Assembly (NCBI RefSeq): GCF_018101125.2
Contig: NZ_JAELVF020000001.1
Location: forward strand, 3,282,079-3,346,078
Length of the DNA: 64,000 bases
DNA from: Streptomyces tardus
GTDB lineage: Bacteria > Actinomycetota > Actinomycetes > Streptomycetales > Streptomycetaceae
Reading direction: 5' to 3'
The position numbers and the translations under genes were made by a program. The notes under the pieces were generated by a model that saw only the letters and a program-made list of their open reading frames with translations, was not told where the DNA came from and did not search any database. This document shows positions 36,131 through 46,357 of this stretch, piece after piece (the first letter of the stretch is position 1; each line of letters begins with the position of its first letter).

Positions 36131-36465
36131 CCGGAGGCCGGCCCGCCGGCGAGCCCACACCCCGGCCGCGCGGATACCCGTACCCGCGGATGCCCGCCCG
36201 CGGCGGATGCGGACCGGGAGTCGGGCTCCGACGAGGGCCGGATCGGTTCGTACGGCCTCTGGCCCTTGCTCCCGGTTCGGTGACCTCCGTCACCGTCACC
36301 GGGCCCGGCGCGCCGGTGGCCTTCAGCGCCGAACCGGCCCCCTCGCGGTACCCCGCACTGGTGATTCCGCCCACACCCCAGTCGGCGGAGCAGCCTCGCA
36401 GGCCGGTGGCCCTTACCCTCAGGAAACCCCTCTTCCTGCCGGGCCGCACGGAGGTTCCCACCCCT

Positions 36466-37221
36466 ATGAAGCTCACTGTCGTCGGCTGCTCGGGCTCGTT
36501 CCCGTCCCAGGACTCGGCCTGCTCGAGCTATCTCGTCGAGGCGGACGGCTACCGGCTGCTGCTGGACATGGGCAACGGCGCGCTCGGCGAACTCCAGCGC
36601 CACTGCGGTCTCTACGACCTCGACGCCATCGTGCTCAGCCACCTCCACGCGGACCACTGCATCGACATGTGCGGCTACTTCGTCGCCCGTTACTACCGCT
36701 TCGAGGGTGGGCGGCCCGCCTCCATCCCCGTCTACGGGCCGGAGGGCACCGAGCGGCGGCTGACGACGGCGTACGCGGACACCCCGAGCGAGAAGTCGAT
36801 GAGCGAGGTGTTCGACTTCCACACGCTGCACGGGGGCGGGGAGTTCACCGCCGGGCCGCTGAACGTACGGGTGGAGCAGGTCTCCCACCCCGTCGAGGCG
36901 TACGGCTTCCGCATCGAGCACGAGGGTTCGGTGCTGACGTACTCCGGCGACACCGGTGAGTGCGACGAGGTGGGCTCGCTGGCCGAGAACGCCGATCTCT
37001 TCCTGTGCGAGGCGTCGTTCACCCACGGCAAGGAGGACATCCCCGGACTGCATCTGAACGGCCTTCAGGCGGGGAAGTACGCGCAGGCGGCAGGCGTTCG
37101 CAGACTTGTGCTGACCCATGTGCCGCCGTGGACCGACGCCCGCGCCAACCTGCGCGACGCCCGCTCCGCGTACGCGGGCCCGGTCGAACTCGCCCGCCCC
37201 GGCGCGGTGTACGAGATCTGA
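36466..37221 (+). CDS. MBL-fold metallo-hydrolase
   Basis: A 251-aa metallo-beta-lactamase-fold protein. The metal motif HLHADHC (HxHxDH, near residue 64) is intact, and further ligands are in QVSHPVEAYGF, SGDTGECDE and LTHVPPW. This resembles the RNase Z/phosphodiesterase-like branch with a DUF-like cyclic nucleotide or RNA substrate, but the substrate cannot be assigned. ATG 36466 begins the conserved MKLTVVGCSGSFPS. It is preceded by a spaced region and followed by a GNAT gene. Confidence 0.9.
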   Translation: MKLTVVGCSGSFPSQDSACSSYLVEADGYRLLLDMGNGALGELQRHCGLYDLDAIVLSHLHADHCIDMCGYFVARYYRFEGGRPASIPVYGPEGTERRLTTAYADTPSEKSMSEVFDFHTLHGGGEFTAGPLNVRVEQVSHPVEAYGFRIEHEGSVLTYSGDTGECDEVGSLAENADLFLCEASFTHGKEDIPGLHLNGLQAGKYAQAAGVRRLVLTHVPPWTDARANLRDARSAYAGPVELARPGAVYEI

Positions 37222-37324
37222 GCCTGCTCGCCCGACACCACGCCCCGCGGCCACGGGCCGGCACCACAGCGCGCGCCAGCCCGCCCGTACTGCCTCGAAC
37301 CGGCCGCTCTGCGAGACTGCGTGA

Positions 37325-37834
37325 GTGATCGTCAGAACCGCGCGCGAGCAGGCTTTTCCCGGTTTTCTCGACCTGGCGGCCGAGGTCGAGCAGTGGTTCG
37401 GTCCGATGGTCGGCGAACCGGGTTTCCACCAGGCGGTCCGCGCCCATGTCGAGCTGGGCACGGCGTTGGTCGCCGTCGCCGGCCATTCCTCGTCCTCCCC
37501 GCTGCTCGGGGGTCTGCTCTTCGGTGTCGAGTCGCCAACTCTGCGGCTGCACTGGCTGGTTGTGAGTGAAGCCGCACGCGGCAGGGGTGTCGGCCGTGCG
37601 CTGGTCGACGGAGCGACGAACCGCCTGGACCCCGCCATTGCCGGCGCGGCTTCCGCCGTTGTCGAAGTGGTGACCTTCGGGGTCGACCATCCGGGGGCGG
37701 CGGACAGCGGTGCGCGGGTCTTCTACGAGCGTCTGGGCTTCCTCCCGGCGGAAGCCGCCGAACCGGGCCCGGAGGGCGGATCGCGCCAGGTCTACCGTCG
37801 AGGCCTCAACAGCGCGGCGCCCGGGGGGCGTTGA
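37325..37834 (+). CDS. GNAT-family N-acetyltransferase
   Basis: A 169-aa acetyl-CoA-dependent acetyltransferase. The acetyl-CoA loop is ARGRGVGRALVDGA (Q/RxxGxG/A) after the LRLHWLVVSEA strand. The C-terminus FYERLGFLPAE is typical. The substrate is unknown. The frame starts at GTG 37325; GTG 37321 just upstream is out of frame. It ends 46 bp before the convergent nagE. Confidence 0.85.
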   Translation: MIVRTAREQAFPGFLDLAAEVEQWFGPMVGEPGFHQAVRAHVELGTALVAVAGHSSSSPLLGGLLFGVESPTLRLHWLVVSEAARGRGVGRALVDGATNRLDPAIAGAASAVVEVVTFGVDHPGAADSGARVFYERLGFLPAEAAEPGPEGGSRQVYRRGLNSAAPGGR

Positions 37835-37879
37835 CCTCCCGGGCGCCGATCGAGCCGCGTGGTGGCGGCAGAAGCCGTG

Positions 37880-39142
<1,263 letters not shown>

Positions 39143-39211
39143 CTGGTTCCTCCGCGAGCCGGGGGCCGGGGCGCCGCCGGACAGTCGACGGGTGGGCTTC
39201 CGGGATGTTCT

Positions 39212-39227
39212 ATTGGTCTAAACCACT
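39212..39227. promoter_or_regulatory. dre operator upstream of nagE
   Basis: ATTGGTCTAAACCACT differs from the palindromic dre consensus ACTGGTCTAGACCACT at two positions. It is 70-85 bp upstream of the nagE start. DasR repression relieved by GlcN-6-P is expected from known streptomycete regulation. Confidence 0.85.
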
Positions 39228-39365
39228 CGGTGCAGGCAGTTGTAGCACGAACGCCGGGGAGAGCGGAATGATTCGTTCCTCTTCTGTGATGTGCCATTTC
39301 GCGGCGAACAGTACGAACGGTGCTCCGCGTCGGCTCGCGGCTCGGTGTCGGAGGTGCCGGGCTAC

Positions 39366-39381
39366 GCTGGTGTAGACCACT
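39366..39381. promoter_or_regulatory. dre operator upstream of nagF
   Basis: GCTGGTGTAGACCACT, two mismatches to the dre consensus, about 105 bp upstream of the nagF start and facing the other promoter. Confidence 0.85.
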
Positions 39382-39486
39382 GACCCGTCGCATCGCGCGG
39401 AGCCGGGGTGCCGGCCGGCCGACAGGCTCGGCCGGTCCCGGCCTGCGTGGCAGGCGAGAACCGCCGGCAGAACACAGGAGAGAGAC

Positions 39487-39720
39487 ATGGCCACCAAGGC
39501 TGAGAAGATCGTCGCCGGGCTGGGCGGCATCGACAACATCGTCGAGGTCGAGGGGTGCATCACCCGCCTGCGCACCGAGGTCGAGGACGCGGGCCGGGTC
39601 GACGAGAACGCCTTGAAGGCCGCCGGCGCCCACGGCGTGGTGAAGATGGGCACGGCGGTCCAGGTCGTCATCGGCACCGACGCCGACCCCATCGCCTCCG
39701 AGATCGAAGACCTCATGTGA
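39487..39720 (+). CDS. nagF: GlcNAc PTS IIB component NagF
   Basis: A 77-aa IIB domain protein. The phosphorylated cysteine is C24 (EVEGCITRLR), with the following VKMGTAVQVVIGTDADP typical of glucose-family IIB. It passes phosphate from IIA (Crr) to GlcNAc during transport through NagE. RBS AGGAGAG lies just before ATG 39487. Confidence 0.93.
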   Translation: MATKAEKIVAGLGGIDNIVEVEGCITRLRTEVEDAGRVDENALKAAGAHGVVKMGTAVQVVIGTDADPIASEIEDLM

Positions 39721-39876
39721 ACCCGTCGCCACCGGCGGCCCGCGGCGCGACCGAGCTCTCGCCGCGTGCGCCGGCGCGGCCGGCCGTCCTCGGGGCGCCG
39801 AGCCGGTGGCCGAAAGCGGCGGTGCGGGGGAGGGCCCGCGGCGGGCGCCCCCGGCGCGGACCACTACCCTCGCTCC

Positions 39877-40602
39877 ATGTCACGAATCGACGGCCGCACA
39901 GCCGACCAGCTCCGCCCCCTGACGATCGACCGCGGCTGGAGCAAGCACGCCGAGGGATCCGTGCTGGTCGCCTTCGGCGACACCAAGGTCCTCTGCACGG
40001 CCAGCTTCACCGAGGGCGTGCCGCGCTGGCGCCGGGGCAGCGGCAAGGGCTGGGTCACCGCCGAGTACTCCATGCTGCCGCGCTCCACCAACACCCGCGG
40101 CGACCGCGAGTCCGTACGCGGCAAGATCGGTGGGCGCACGCACGAGATCTCCCGGCTCATCGGCCGCTCGCTGCGCTCGGTCGTGGACACCAAGGCGCTC
40201 GGCGAGAACACCGTCGTGCTCGACTGCGACGTCCTCCAGGCCGACGGCGGCACCCGTACGGCGGCCATCACCGGCGCGTACGTCGCGCTCGCGGACGCGG
40301 TCGCCTGGGGCCAGGAGCGGAAGCTGATCAAGGCTTCGGCCAAGCCGCTGTCCGGCAGCGTCGCGGCGGTCAGCGTCGGCATCGTCAAGGGCGTGCCGCT
40401 GCTCGACCTCTGCTACGAGGAGGACGTCGTCGCCGAGACCGACATGAACGTCGTCTGCACCGGCGACGGTCGTTTCGTCGAGGTGCAGGGCACCGCCGAG
40501 GGCGAGCCGTTCGACCGCGACGAGCTGAACGCGCTGCTCGACCTCGCGGTCGGCGGCTGCCGCGACCTCGAAAAGGGCCAGCGCGAGGCCCTCGGCCGCT
40601 GA
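39877..40602 (+). CDS. rph: ribonuclease PH
   Basis: A 241-aa phosphorolytic 3'-exoribonuclease for tRNA maturation. Conserved elements are [67 protein letters not shown] and [20 protein letters not shown] with catalytic aspartates. Full length. It is followed by rdgB, a common pairing. Confidence 0.96.
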   Translation: MSRIDGRTADQLRPLTIDRGWSKHAEGSVLVAFGDTKVLCTASFTEGVPRWRRGSGKGWVTAEYSMLPRSTNTRGDRESVRGKIGGRTHEISRLIGRSLRSVVDTKALGENTVVLDCDVLQADGGTRTAAITGAYVALADAVAWGQERKLIKASAKPLSGSVAAVSVGIVKGVPLLDLCYEEDVVAETDMNVVCTGDGRFVEVQGTAEGEPFDRDELNALLDLAVGGCRDLEKGQREALGR

Positions 40603-40756
40603 GCCGCCCGGCGGGCCGTACGGAGTTCCGCCGTACGGCCGCCCCGCCGCACCCGGTGCGCGCCACGGATCCGTGTGCCACGGACACCGACCCGTGGCCG
40701 CGTCGACGGCGACCCTCGCGCACGGGACGGCGCGGGCGTCGTCGATAATCGCCGAC

Positions 40757-41359
40757 ATGCAGCGCCTCGTACTCGCCACCCGCAACGCCCACAAGGTCAC
40801 CGAACTCCAGGCGATCCTCCACGACGCCGGCCTCCGGCTGGAGTTGGCCGGAGCCGACCAGTATCCGCACGTGCCGGACGTCCGCGAGACCGGTGTGACC
40901 TTCGCGGCCAACGCCCTGCTCAAGGCGCACGCCCTCGCCGAGGCCACCGGGTTGCCCGCGGTCGCCGACGACTCCGGGCTGTGCGTGGACGTGCTCGGCG
41001 GCGCGCCGGGCATCTTCTCCGCCCGCTGGGCCGGACGCCACGGCGAGGACCGGGCCAATCTGGACCTGTTGCTGGCCCAGCTCGCGGACATCGGCGACGA
41101 GCACCGTGCCGCCCACTTCGCCTGCGCCGCCGCGCTCGCCCTGCCCGACGGCACCGAACGCGTCGTCGAGGGGCGACTGCGCGGCACGCTGCGGCACAGC
41201 CCGGCGGGCGACGGCGGGTTCGGGTACGACCCGATCCTCCAGCCCGACGGCGAGACCCGTACCTGCGCCGAGCTCTCCGCTGCGGAGAAGAACGCGATCA
41301 GCCACCGGGGCGAGGCGTTCCGCGGACTCGTCCCGCAGGTGCGCGAACTCCTGGGCTGA
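40757..41359 (+). CDS. rdgB: RdgB/HAM1 non-canonical purine NTP pyrophosphatase (XTP/dITP diphosphatase)
   Basis: A 200-aa Ham1-fold enzyme that hydrolyses XTP, dITP and ITP to keep mutagenic purines out of nucleic acids. Motifs are LATRNAHKVTEL, ETGVTFAANALLKA, VADDSGLCVDVLGGAPGIFSARWAG, GDGGFGYDPILQP and CAELSAAEKNAISHRGEA. ATG 40757 is the first codon of the conserved N-terminus. It ends before a strong terminator. Confidence 0.95.
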   Translation: MQRLVLATRNAHKVTELQAILHDAGLRLELAGADQYPHVPDVRETGVTFAANALLKAHALAEATGLPAVADDSGLCVDVLGGAPGIFSARWAGRHGEDRANLDLLLAQLADIGDEHRAAHFACAAALALPDGTERVVEGRLRGTLRHSPAGDGGFGYDPILQPDGETRTCAELSAAEKNAISHRGEAFRGLVPQVRELLG

Positions 41360-41401
41360 ACACCGCACCGGCGCCGTCGCCCCGCACCGCGCCCGCAACG
41401 G

Positions 41402-41442
41402 CGAAGAGCCGCCCCCGACGGATGCGCGGGGGCGGCTCTTCG
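41402..41442 (+). terminator. hairpin terminator after rdgB
   Basis: Perfect 15-bp arms (CGAAGAGCCGCCCCC at 41402-41416; complement at 41428-41442) with an 11-nt loop, between rdgB and the oppositely oriented tRNA-Leu; it may serve both. Confidence 0.85.
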
Positions 41443-41449
41443 TACGGCG

Positions 41450-41533
41450 TGCGGCCGGCGGGACTCGAACCCGCACGGGTGTGAACCCACTGGGACCTAA
41501 ACCCAGCATGACTGCCAGTTCCATCACGGCCGC
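41450..41533 (-). tRNA. tRNA-Leu (anticodon TAG)
   Basis: On the minus strand it forms a cloverleaf with 7-bp acceptor stem (GCGGCCG/CGGCCGC), discriminator A, anticodon loop CTGGGTTTAGGTCCCAG (anticodon TAG, reading CUA/CUN), a long variable arm typical of class II Leu tRNAs, and T arm GCGGGTTCGAGTCCCGC. The CCA end is not encoded. Confidence 0.95.
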
Positions 41534-41704
41534 CGGCTGGCAGCCATCGTAGCGGGAGGGGTGTGTGGCGGTCACAAGGGTCGGCCGGCGGTGTTCGCCG
41601 CGCGTCGCCGCCCCCACCCCCCGCCCACCGCCGCGGTCTTCCGCGGGAGGGCGGGTCGGAGGTGCGTGACCCGAACGGCGGTGCGGGCCCGAGGGGTTCG
41701 CGGC

Positions 41705-42181
41705 TCAGGCGCCGTCGATCTTCAGATCGCGCAGCAGCTTGGCCACATGGCCGGTCGCCTTGACGTTGTACAGCGCGCGCTCGACCCGGCCCTCCTCGTC
41801 GACCACGACCGTCGAGCGGATCACTCCGGTCACGACCTTGCCGTAGAGCTTCTTCTCGCCGAAGGCGCCGTAGGCCTCCAGCACCTTCTTCTCCGGGTCG
41901 CCGACCAGGGTCACGCCCAGCTGCTCCTGCTCCCGGAACTTCGCCAGCTTCTCCGGCTTGTCGGGGGAGACGCCGATGACGTCGTAGCCCGCGCCGGCCA
42001 GCAGCCGGAGGTTGTCGGTGAAGTCGCACGCCTGCTTGGTGCAACCCGGCGTGAGAGCGGCGGGGTAGAAGTAGACGATGACCTTGCGGCCCGCGTGGTT
42101 CGCCAGGGACACCTGTTTGCCGTCGGCGTCCGGCAGTGTGAAGGCCGGTGCCGGGTCGCCGGGCTGAAGTCGTTCGCTCAT
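41705..42181 (-). CDS. bcp: thioredoxin-dependent thiol peroxidase (Bcp/PrxQ)
   Basis: A 158-aa peroxiredoxin that reduces H2O2 and organic hydroperoxides. Peroxidatic Cys47 is in ALTPGCTKQACDF and resolving Cys52 lies five residues on, the PrxQ arrangement. The Thr/Pro of the active site and the later VVDEEG strand are present. ATG 42181 gives the normal length. Confidence 0.94.
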   Translation of the reverse strand: MSERLQPGDPAPAFTLPDADGKQVSLANHAGRKVIVYFYPAALTPGCTKQACDFTDNLRLLAGAGYDVIGVSPDKPEKLAKFREQEQLGVTLVGDPEKKVLEAYGAFGEKKLYGKVVTGVIRSTVVVDEEGRVERALYNVKATGHVAKLLRDLKIDGA

Positions 42182-42331
42182 CGGTACTCCTCGTAGGCGG
42201 TTCTGCGACGTCGAGCCTAACGAGTCGACCGGGCCCGTCGGCGGCCGGCGAACAGGGGGAGTGGTGGAACCCGTGGGACAGTGAGCTGACACACTGTTCA
42301 GCAGCGATGACGAGACAACGGAGGTAGCGCG

Positions 42332-42649
42332 GTGGCTCAAGCGAAGGCACCCGGCGAGATCGAGGCGCAGATCGCTCGCAGCCGGCAGCGGCTGGCAGTG
42401 ACGCTGGACGAGATCGCCGTACGTGTGCACCCCTCGACGATCCTCGGCGACGTCAAGGACAGGGTTTCCGACTCCGTCGACCGCACGGTCGGCCAGACGT
42501 GCGTGCGCGTCAACGGCCTGGTGGACCGCGCCCGTTCGCAGGTCGTCGCGCCCGACGGCTCGCCCCGCACGGAGCGGATCGTGCCGGTCGCCGTGGTGAC
42601 GGTGGCGGTGGTCGGCGCGGTGGTGGTGTCTCGCCGGAAGCGCCGCTGA
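42332..42649 (+). CDS. DUF3618 domain-containing protein
   Basis: A 105-aa protein with the DUF3618 motif near the N-terminus (IEAQIARSRQRLAVTLDEIAVRVHPS) and one C-terminal membrane helix (IVPVAVVTVAVVGAVVV) ending in basic residues. It is a small tail-anchored membrane protein, function unknown. The start is GTG 42332 after AACGGAGGTAG. Confidence 0.9.
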   Translation: MAQAKAPGEIEAQIARSRQRLAVTLDEIAVRVHPSTILGDVKDRVSDSVDRTVGQTCVRVNGLVDRARSQVVAPDGSPRTERIVPVAVVTVAVVGAVVVSRRKRR

Positions 42650-42671
42650 GGGCCTGCGGTACGGTCCTGGC

Positions 42672-43016
42672 GTGACCTCGCAACCGCCCCATCACGACAA
42701 ACTGCCCATCCGGATGCTGCACGACCGTGTGCTCGTGCGCACCGACACTTCGGAGGGCGAGCGCCGCTCGACCGGCGGCATCGTCATCCCCGCCACCGCC
42801 GCGGTCGGCCGCAGGCTTGCCTGGGCCGAGGTGGTCGCGGTCGGGCAGAACGTGCGCACGGTCGAGCCGGGCGACCGGGTGCTGTACGACCCGGAGGACC
42901 GGGCCGAGGTCGAAGTACGCGGCGTGGCCTACGTGTTGATGCGCGAGCGCGATCTGCACGCGGTGGCCGCCGAGCGGCTGGAGGGCTCGGAGGACTCCAC
43001 CGGGCTCTACCTCTGA
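42672..43016 (+). CDS. Cpn10/GroES-family protein, stand-alone
   Basis: A 114-aa co-chaperonin-fold protein (PIRMLHDRVLVRTD, TGGIVIPATA, AEVVAVGQNVRTVEPGDRVLYDP, YVLMRERDLHAV). It is somewhat longer than true GroES, with an N-terminal QPPHHD extension and a Ser/Asp-rich tail; the mobile loop (GERRSTGGI) is short. No groEL is adjacent. Streptomycetes carry their main groES with groEL elsewhere, so a specialised role is likely but unknown. Confidence 0.85.
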   Translation: MTSQPPHHDKLPIRMLHDRVLVRTDTSEGERRSTGGIVIPATAAVGRRLAWAEVVAVGQNVRTVEPGDRVLYDPEDRAEVEVRGVAYVLMRERDLHAVAAERLEGSEDSTGLYL

Positions 43017-43480
43017 CCGCACACCGCCCGCGCTGCGCCCCCGCAAGGGCCCGCATGGACGAACACGCTCCGGCGACGACGAAGGCCCGCTCGGCTGCGG
43101 GAACGCGCCCCGGCCCGCGTGGAGGACCGCTCTCGTCCGCTGACGCCGCGTTCCCCGTCTGCCGGTGAGCGTGCGCCCGCCCCACCGAACCCGAACCGGG
43201 GGAGGCCCGACGGTTTCTCAACCGTCGGACCTCCCCTGACCCCTTGTGGAGCGTGGAGCGTGGGGTGGGACGGGCGCCGCGCCCGTGCGCCTGTCTGCCG
43301 GACGCGCCCGCCGCCGCGCCGCGCCCGCCGCGCGCTCCACCGTCCGTCCGTCCGGTGCGTGCGCCGGCCCAGTACGTGTGTCCGGTGTCGCGGCCGGTTC
43401 AAGTGCGGCCTCGCTCCCGGCCTCGGGCGCGCCCCGGCCTCGCGGGCGCCCGGAACTGCGGCGCCCGCCCGGTGCGTCGT
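43017..43480. other. gene-less stretch between convergent Cpn10 and PBP genes
   Basis: About 464 bp. It holds the strong hairpin at 43199-43236 and otherwise GC-rich sequence with no recognised gene. Confidence 0.55.
43199..43236. terminator. hairpin terminator between convergent genes
   Basis: 17-bp arms (43199-43215 and 43220-43236; core CCGACGGTT) with one mismatch and loop TCTC. It is positioned to end the Cpn10 transcript and possibly the PBP transcript from the other side. Confidence 0.8.
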
Positions 43481-45904
43481 TCAGCCCGGGAACTGCGGGT
43501 CGCCGGGACCGCCGCCCGGGTCGCCCGGATCACCGGGCCCGCCCGGTCCGCCGCCGCCGGGGTCGCCGGGTCCGCCGCCGCCCGGGTCGCCCGGGTCGCC
43601 CGGATCGCCGGGATCGCCGGGTCCGCCGGGTCCGCCGCCGCCCGGATCGCCGCCGCCGCTGTCCTGCCCCTCGTCCGCGCCGCCGTCCTGGCCGCCGTCC
43701 TGTCCCTCGTCGCCGCCGCCGTCGGCACCGCCGTTGTCCTGGCCGCCCTCGTCACCGCCCGAGTCGCCCTGACCGGGCGGCTGCCGGCCGTCGCCGGGCT
43801 GCTCGGGGTCGTTCGGGTCGCCCGGTGCGGGCGGCGGCACCTCCTCGGCCTCCAGCTCGAAGTCCTTGGGGGCGCTGCCCTCCAGCGCGGCGGAGGTGTA
43901 CTGGGCCCAGATCTCCGCCGGGTATCCGCCGCCGCTGATCCGCTCCTGGCCGGCGGCTCCGTACAGCGACTTGTGGGCCCCGTTCTCCGGGTCCTGGCCC
44001 ACTACGGAGATCACGGTCGTCAGGTCCGGGGTGTATCCGGCGAACCACGCCGCGGTGTCCTTCTCCGCGGTGCCGGTCTTGCCCGCCGCGGGCCGGCCGG
44101 CCGCCTGTGCCGCCTGGCCGGTGCCGCCCTCGACGACGCTGCGCAGCATCGCGGTCGTGGAGTCGGCGGCCGAACGCTCGATCGCCTGCCGGGTCTCGGG
44201 CTCGGGCAGTTTGATCTTCTCACCGCCCCGGCTGATCTCCTCGATCATCGAGTAGTCGCGGTACTTCCCGTGGTTGGAGAGCGTGGTGTACGCCTGAGCC
44301 ACGTCGAGGGTGCTGGGCGTGGCGGTGCCGAGCGAGACCGAGCTCTGCGCCTTGGCCAGCTCCGGAGTGTCCTTGGGAATGCCGAGCCTGGTCACGGTGT
44401 CCTTGACCTGCTCGGGCCCGACGTCCACACCCATCTGCGCGAAGACCGCGTTGACCGACTTGTCCATCGCCTCGGTGACCGGGATCTGCCCGTAGGAGAT
44501 GTCGCGCTCGTTCTGCGGTGCCCAGTCGGTGGGCCGGCCGCCGGCGGTGACCTGGCGTTTGCTGGTGCCGTCGTAGACGGTCTGGGGCCCGATCGGCTGG
44601 CCGTTGTACGCGGTCGAGTCGTTCTCCAGCGCGGCGGCGTACACGAAGGGCTTGAACGTGGAGGCGGCCTGGTAGTCGCGGCGGGTCGCGTTGTTGACGT
44701 ACTGCTTGGTGTAGTCGATACCGCCGTACATCGCGACCACCCTGCCGGTCGCCGGATCGATCGACGTACCGCCGGCCCGGACGTACTTGTCCACCTCGCG
44801 CTCGTCGTCCAACTGGCTCATCAGCTTCTCGTCGACCGCCTTGACCATCGCCTCCTGGCGTTTGCGGTCGATGGTGGTGGTGATCCGGAAGCCGCCGGAG
44901 GCCAGGCGCTGTTCGTCCATGACCTCGCTGTTGATGAGGTGCTGTTTCACCGCCTCCAGCAGATAGCCGCGCTGACCGGACCGGCCCGGGGCAGCCTTGA
45001 CGTCCTCGGGCTCGGGGAACTTCATACCGGCCCGGTCGGAGGACTTCAGCCAGCCCTCCTTGACCATGCCGTCCAGCGTGTAGTTCCAGCGGGCGAGGGC
45101 CTTGTCACGGTTCTGCGGCTGGGCGGAGACGTCGTACGCGCTGGGGGAGTTGACGACGGCGGCCAGGTAGGCGCCCTCGGCGGTGGTGAGGTCCTCGGCG
45201 TTCTTGCCGTAGTACGCCTGGGCGGCGGACTGGATGCCGTAGGCGTTGCGGCCGAAGTAGCTGGTGTTCAGATAGCCGATGAGGATGTCGTCCTTGCTGA
45301 CCTCGCGGTCCAGCTTTATGGCGATGAAGAACTCCTGCGCCTTGCGGGTGACGGTCCGCTCCTGGGACAGGTAGAAGTTCTTCACGTACTGCTGGGTGAT
45401 GGTCGAGCCGGACTGCTTGCCCTCGCCGCGCACCATGTTCCAGGCGGCGCGCACCATCGCCTTGGGGTCGATCGCGGACTGGTTGTAGAAGTCCCGGTCC
45501 TCGGCGGCGAGTACGGCGTGCTGGACGTGCTTGGGCACCTGGGCGAGCGTGACGTTCTCCCGGTTGACCTCGCCGTCCTTGGCGATCGGGGTGCCGTCGG
45601 AGTAGAGGTAGACGTTGCTCTGCGCGACGGCGTGGTCCTTGGGCTCGGGCACGTCCACCAGCAGATACCCGGCGACGAGCGTGCCGGTGCACAGCAGCAG
45701 GACGAGCAGTACGCCGCCGAGGACCATCCGCCAGGTGGGCACCAGACGGCGCAGACCGGTGCGCTTGCGCCTGCCCTCGGCGCCCTCGCCCTCGGCGGCC
45801 CCGTCGGACGACGGGTCGGCGGCGTCCGGGTCGCCGTGGGAGTCCGGGGTGTTCGGACCCTCCTGGCCCGGGCGGTTTCCTTGGTGGTGCTGCTCGTCAC
45901 TCAT
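43481..45904 (-). CDS. class A penicillin-binding protein with collagen-like C-terminal tail
   Basis: An 807-aa bifunctional peptidoglycan synthase. After a cytoplasmic Asp/Gly-rich N-terminus and one membrane anchor (VLGGVLLVLLLCTGTLVAGYLL, 61-82), a GT51 glycosyltransferase domain carries catalytic E135 (AAEDRDFY) and GSTITQQYVKN. The transpeptidase has S415-TFK, S483-VN and KTGTAEKD. Beyond about residue 695 a tail of Gly/Pro/Asp/Gln repeats (GGDEGGQD, then PGDPGDPGDPG) forms a collagen-like extension that may reach through the wall. ATG 45904 starts the polar N-terminus. Confidence 0.93.
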   Translation of the reverse strand: MSDEQHHQGNRPGQEGPNTPDSHGDPDAADPSSDGAAEGEGAEGRRKRTGLRRLVPTWRMVLGGVLLVLLLCTGTLVAGYLLVDVPEPKDHAVAQSNVYLYSDGTPIAKDGEVNRENVTLAQVPKHVQHAVLAAEDRDFYNQSAIDPKAMVRAAWNMVRGEGKQSGSTITQQYVKNFYLSQERTVTRKAQEFFIAIKLDREVSKDDILIGYLNTSYFGRNAYGIQSAAQAYYGKNAEDLTTAEGAYLAAVVNSPSAYDVSAQPQNRDKALARWNYTLDGMVKEGWLKSSDRAGMKFPEPEDVKAAPGRSGQRGYLLEAVKQHLINSEVMDEQRLASGGFRITTTIDRKRQEAMVKAVDEKLMSQLDDEREVDKYVRAGGTSIDPATGRVVAMYGGIDYTKQYVNNATRRDYQAASTFKPFVYAAALENDSTAYNGQPIGPQTVYDGTSKRQVTAGGRPTDWAPQNERDISYGQIPVTEAMDKSVNAVFAQMGVDVGPEQVKDTVTRLGIPKDTPELAKAQSSVSLGTATPSTLDVAQAYTTLSNHGKYRDYSMIEEISRGGEKIKLPEPETRQAIERSAADSTTAMLRSVVEGGTGQAAQAAGRPAAGKTGTAEKDTAAWFAGYTPDLTTVISVVGQDPENGAHKSLYGAAGQERISGGGYPAEIWAQYTSAALEGSAPKDFELEAEEVPPPAPGDPNDPEQPGDGRQPPGQGDSGGDEGGQDNGGADGGGDEGQDGGQDGGADEGQDSGGGDPGGGGPGGPGDPGDPGDPGDPGGGGPGDPGGGGPGGPGDPGDPGGGPGDPQFPG
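43490..43690 (-). repeat. collagen-like Gly-Pro-Asp coding repeat
   Basis: Short tandem 9-bp units (CCGGGCGGG/CGGGTCGCC type) code for repeated GDP/GPG/GGP triplets at the C-terminus of the PBP. The reading frame stays open throughout, so the repeat is a protein feature. Confidence 0.8.
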
Positions 45905-46357
45905 CTGTGCTGGGACTCCTCGTCCACGCTCGGGCGACTTGCGTCGTGTCCCGCGCAAGGCTTGCAGGGCCATCCAAACGCATCGGGACCGCGCGAGTCC
46001 CAATTGTCCTTCCCTGACACTGTCGCATCGCCGGTCCGGCTCAGTGACGAGTGCGGCGTACGTGCCACGCACCCGGTCAGGTGTCCGGCGGCCGTCGTCG
46101 ACGGTTCGCCGGCTTTCCCCCGAAGATGAAGACGCGCGAAACACACGATCGGATGCACTCTCGCGCGGTGTTGTGGCCCGGCACACGCGTCGCCGCGGAC
46201 TGTTTCCGCCGTTGGAGCGGCGTACGGCCGACCCTGTGCGGCCGACCAGGCGCGGCGGGCGAAAGGCCGCGTACGGCGCAGCCGGGTGGGCGGCAGGGCG
46301 GCGGCGCAACGGGCCGCCGGCGCGGGCCCGTCGACCCGGGCCCCTGCGGCCGGGGCG
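45905..46357. other. gene-less stretch upstream of the PBP gene
   Basis: About 453 bp between the SGNH hydrolase stop and the PBP start (both minus strand). An AT-richer patch (about 45990-46170, including GAAGATGAAGACG) probably holds the PBP promoter. No gene or RNA is recognised. Confidence 0.45.

Larger units (their letters stand above)
39143..39486. other. divergent nagE-nagF control region
   Basis: About 344 bp between divergent starts, less GC-rich around 39205-39310 (TGTTCTATTGGTC, AATGATTCGTTCCTC). It carries two dre-like sites, one near each gene (39212-39227 and 39366-39381), and no gene. Confidence 0.7.

Noticed and set aside
43490..43690. Repeat array resembling a CRISPR or satellite
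   Set aside because: The units are 9 bp, without spacers, and stay in frame as Gly-Pro-Asp codons of the PBP tail.
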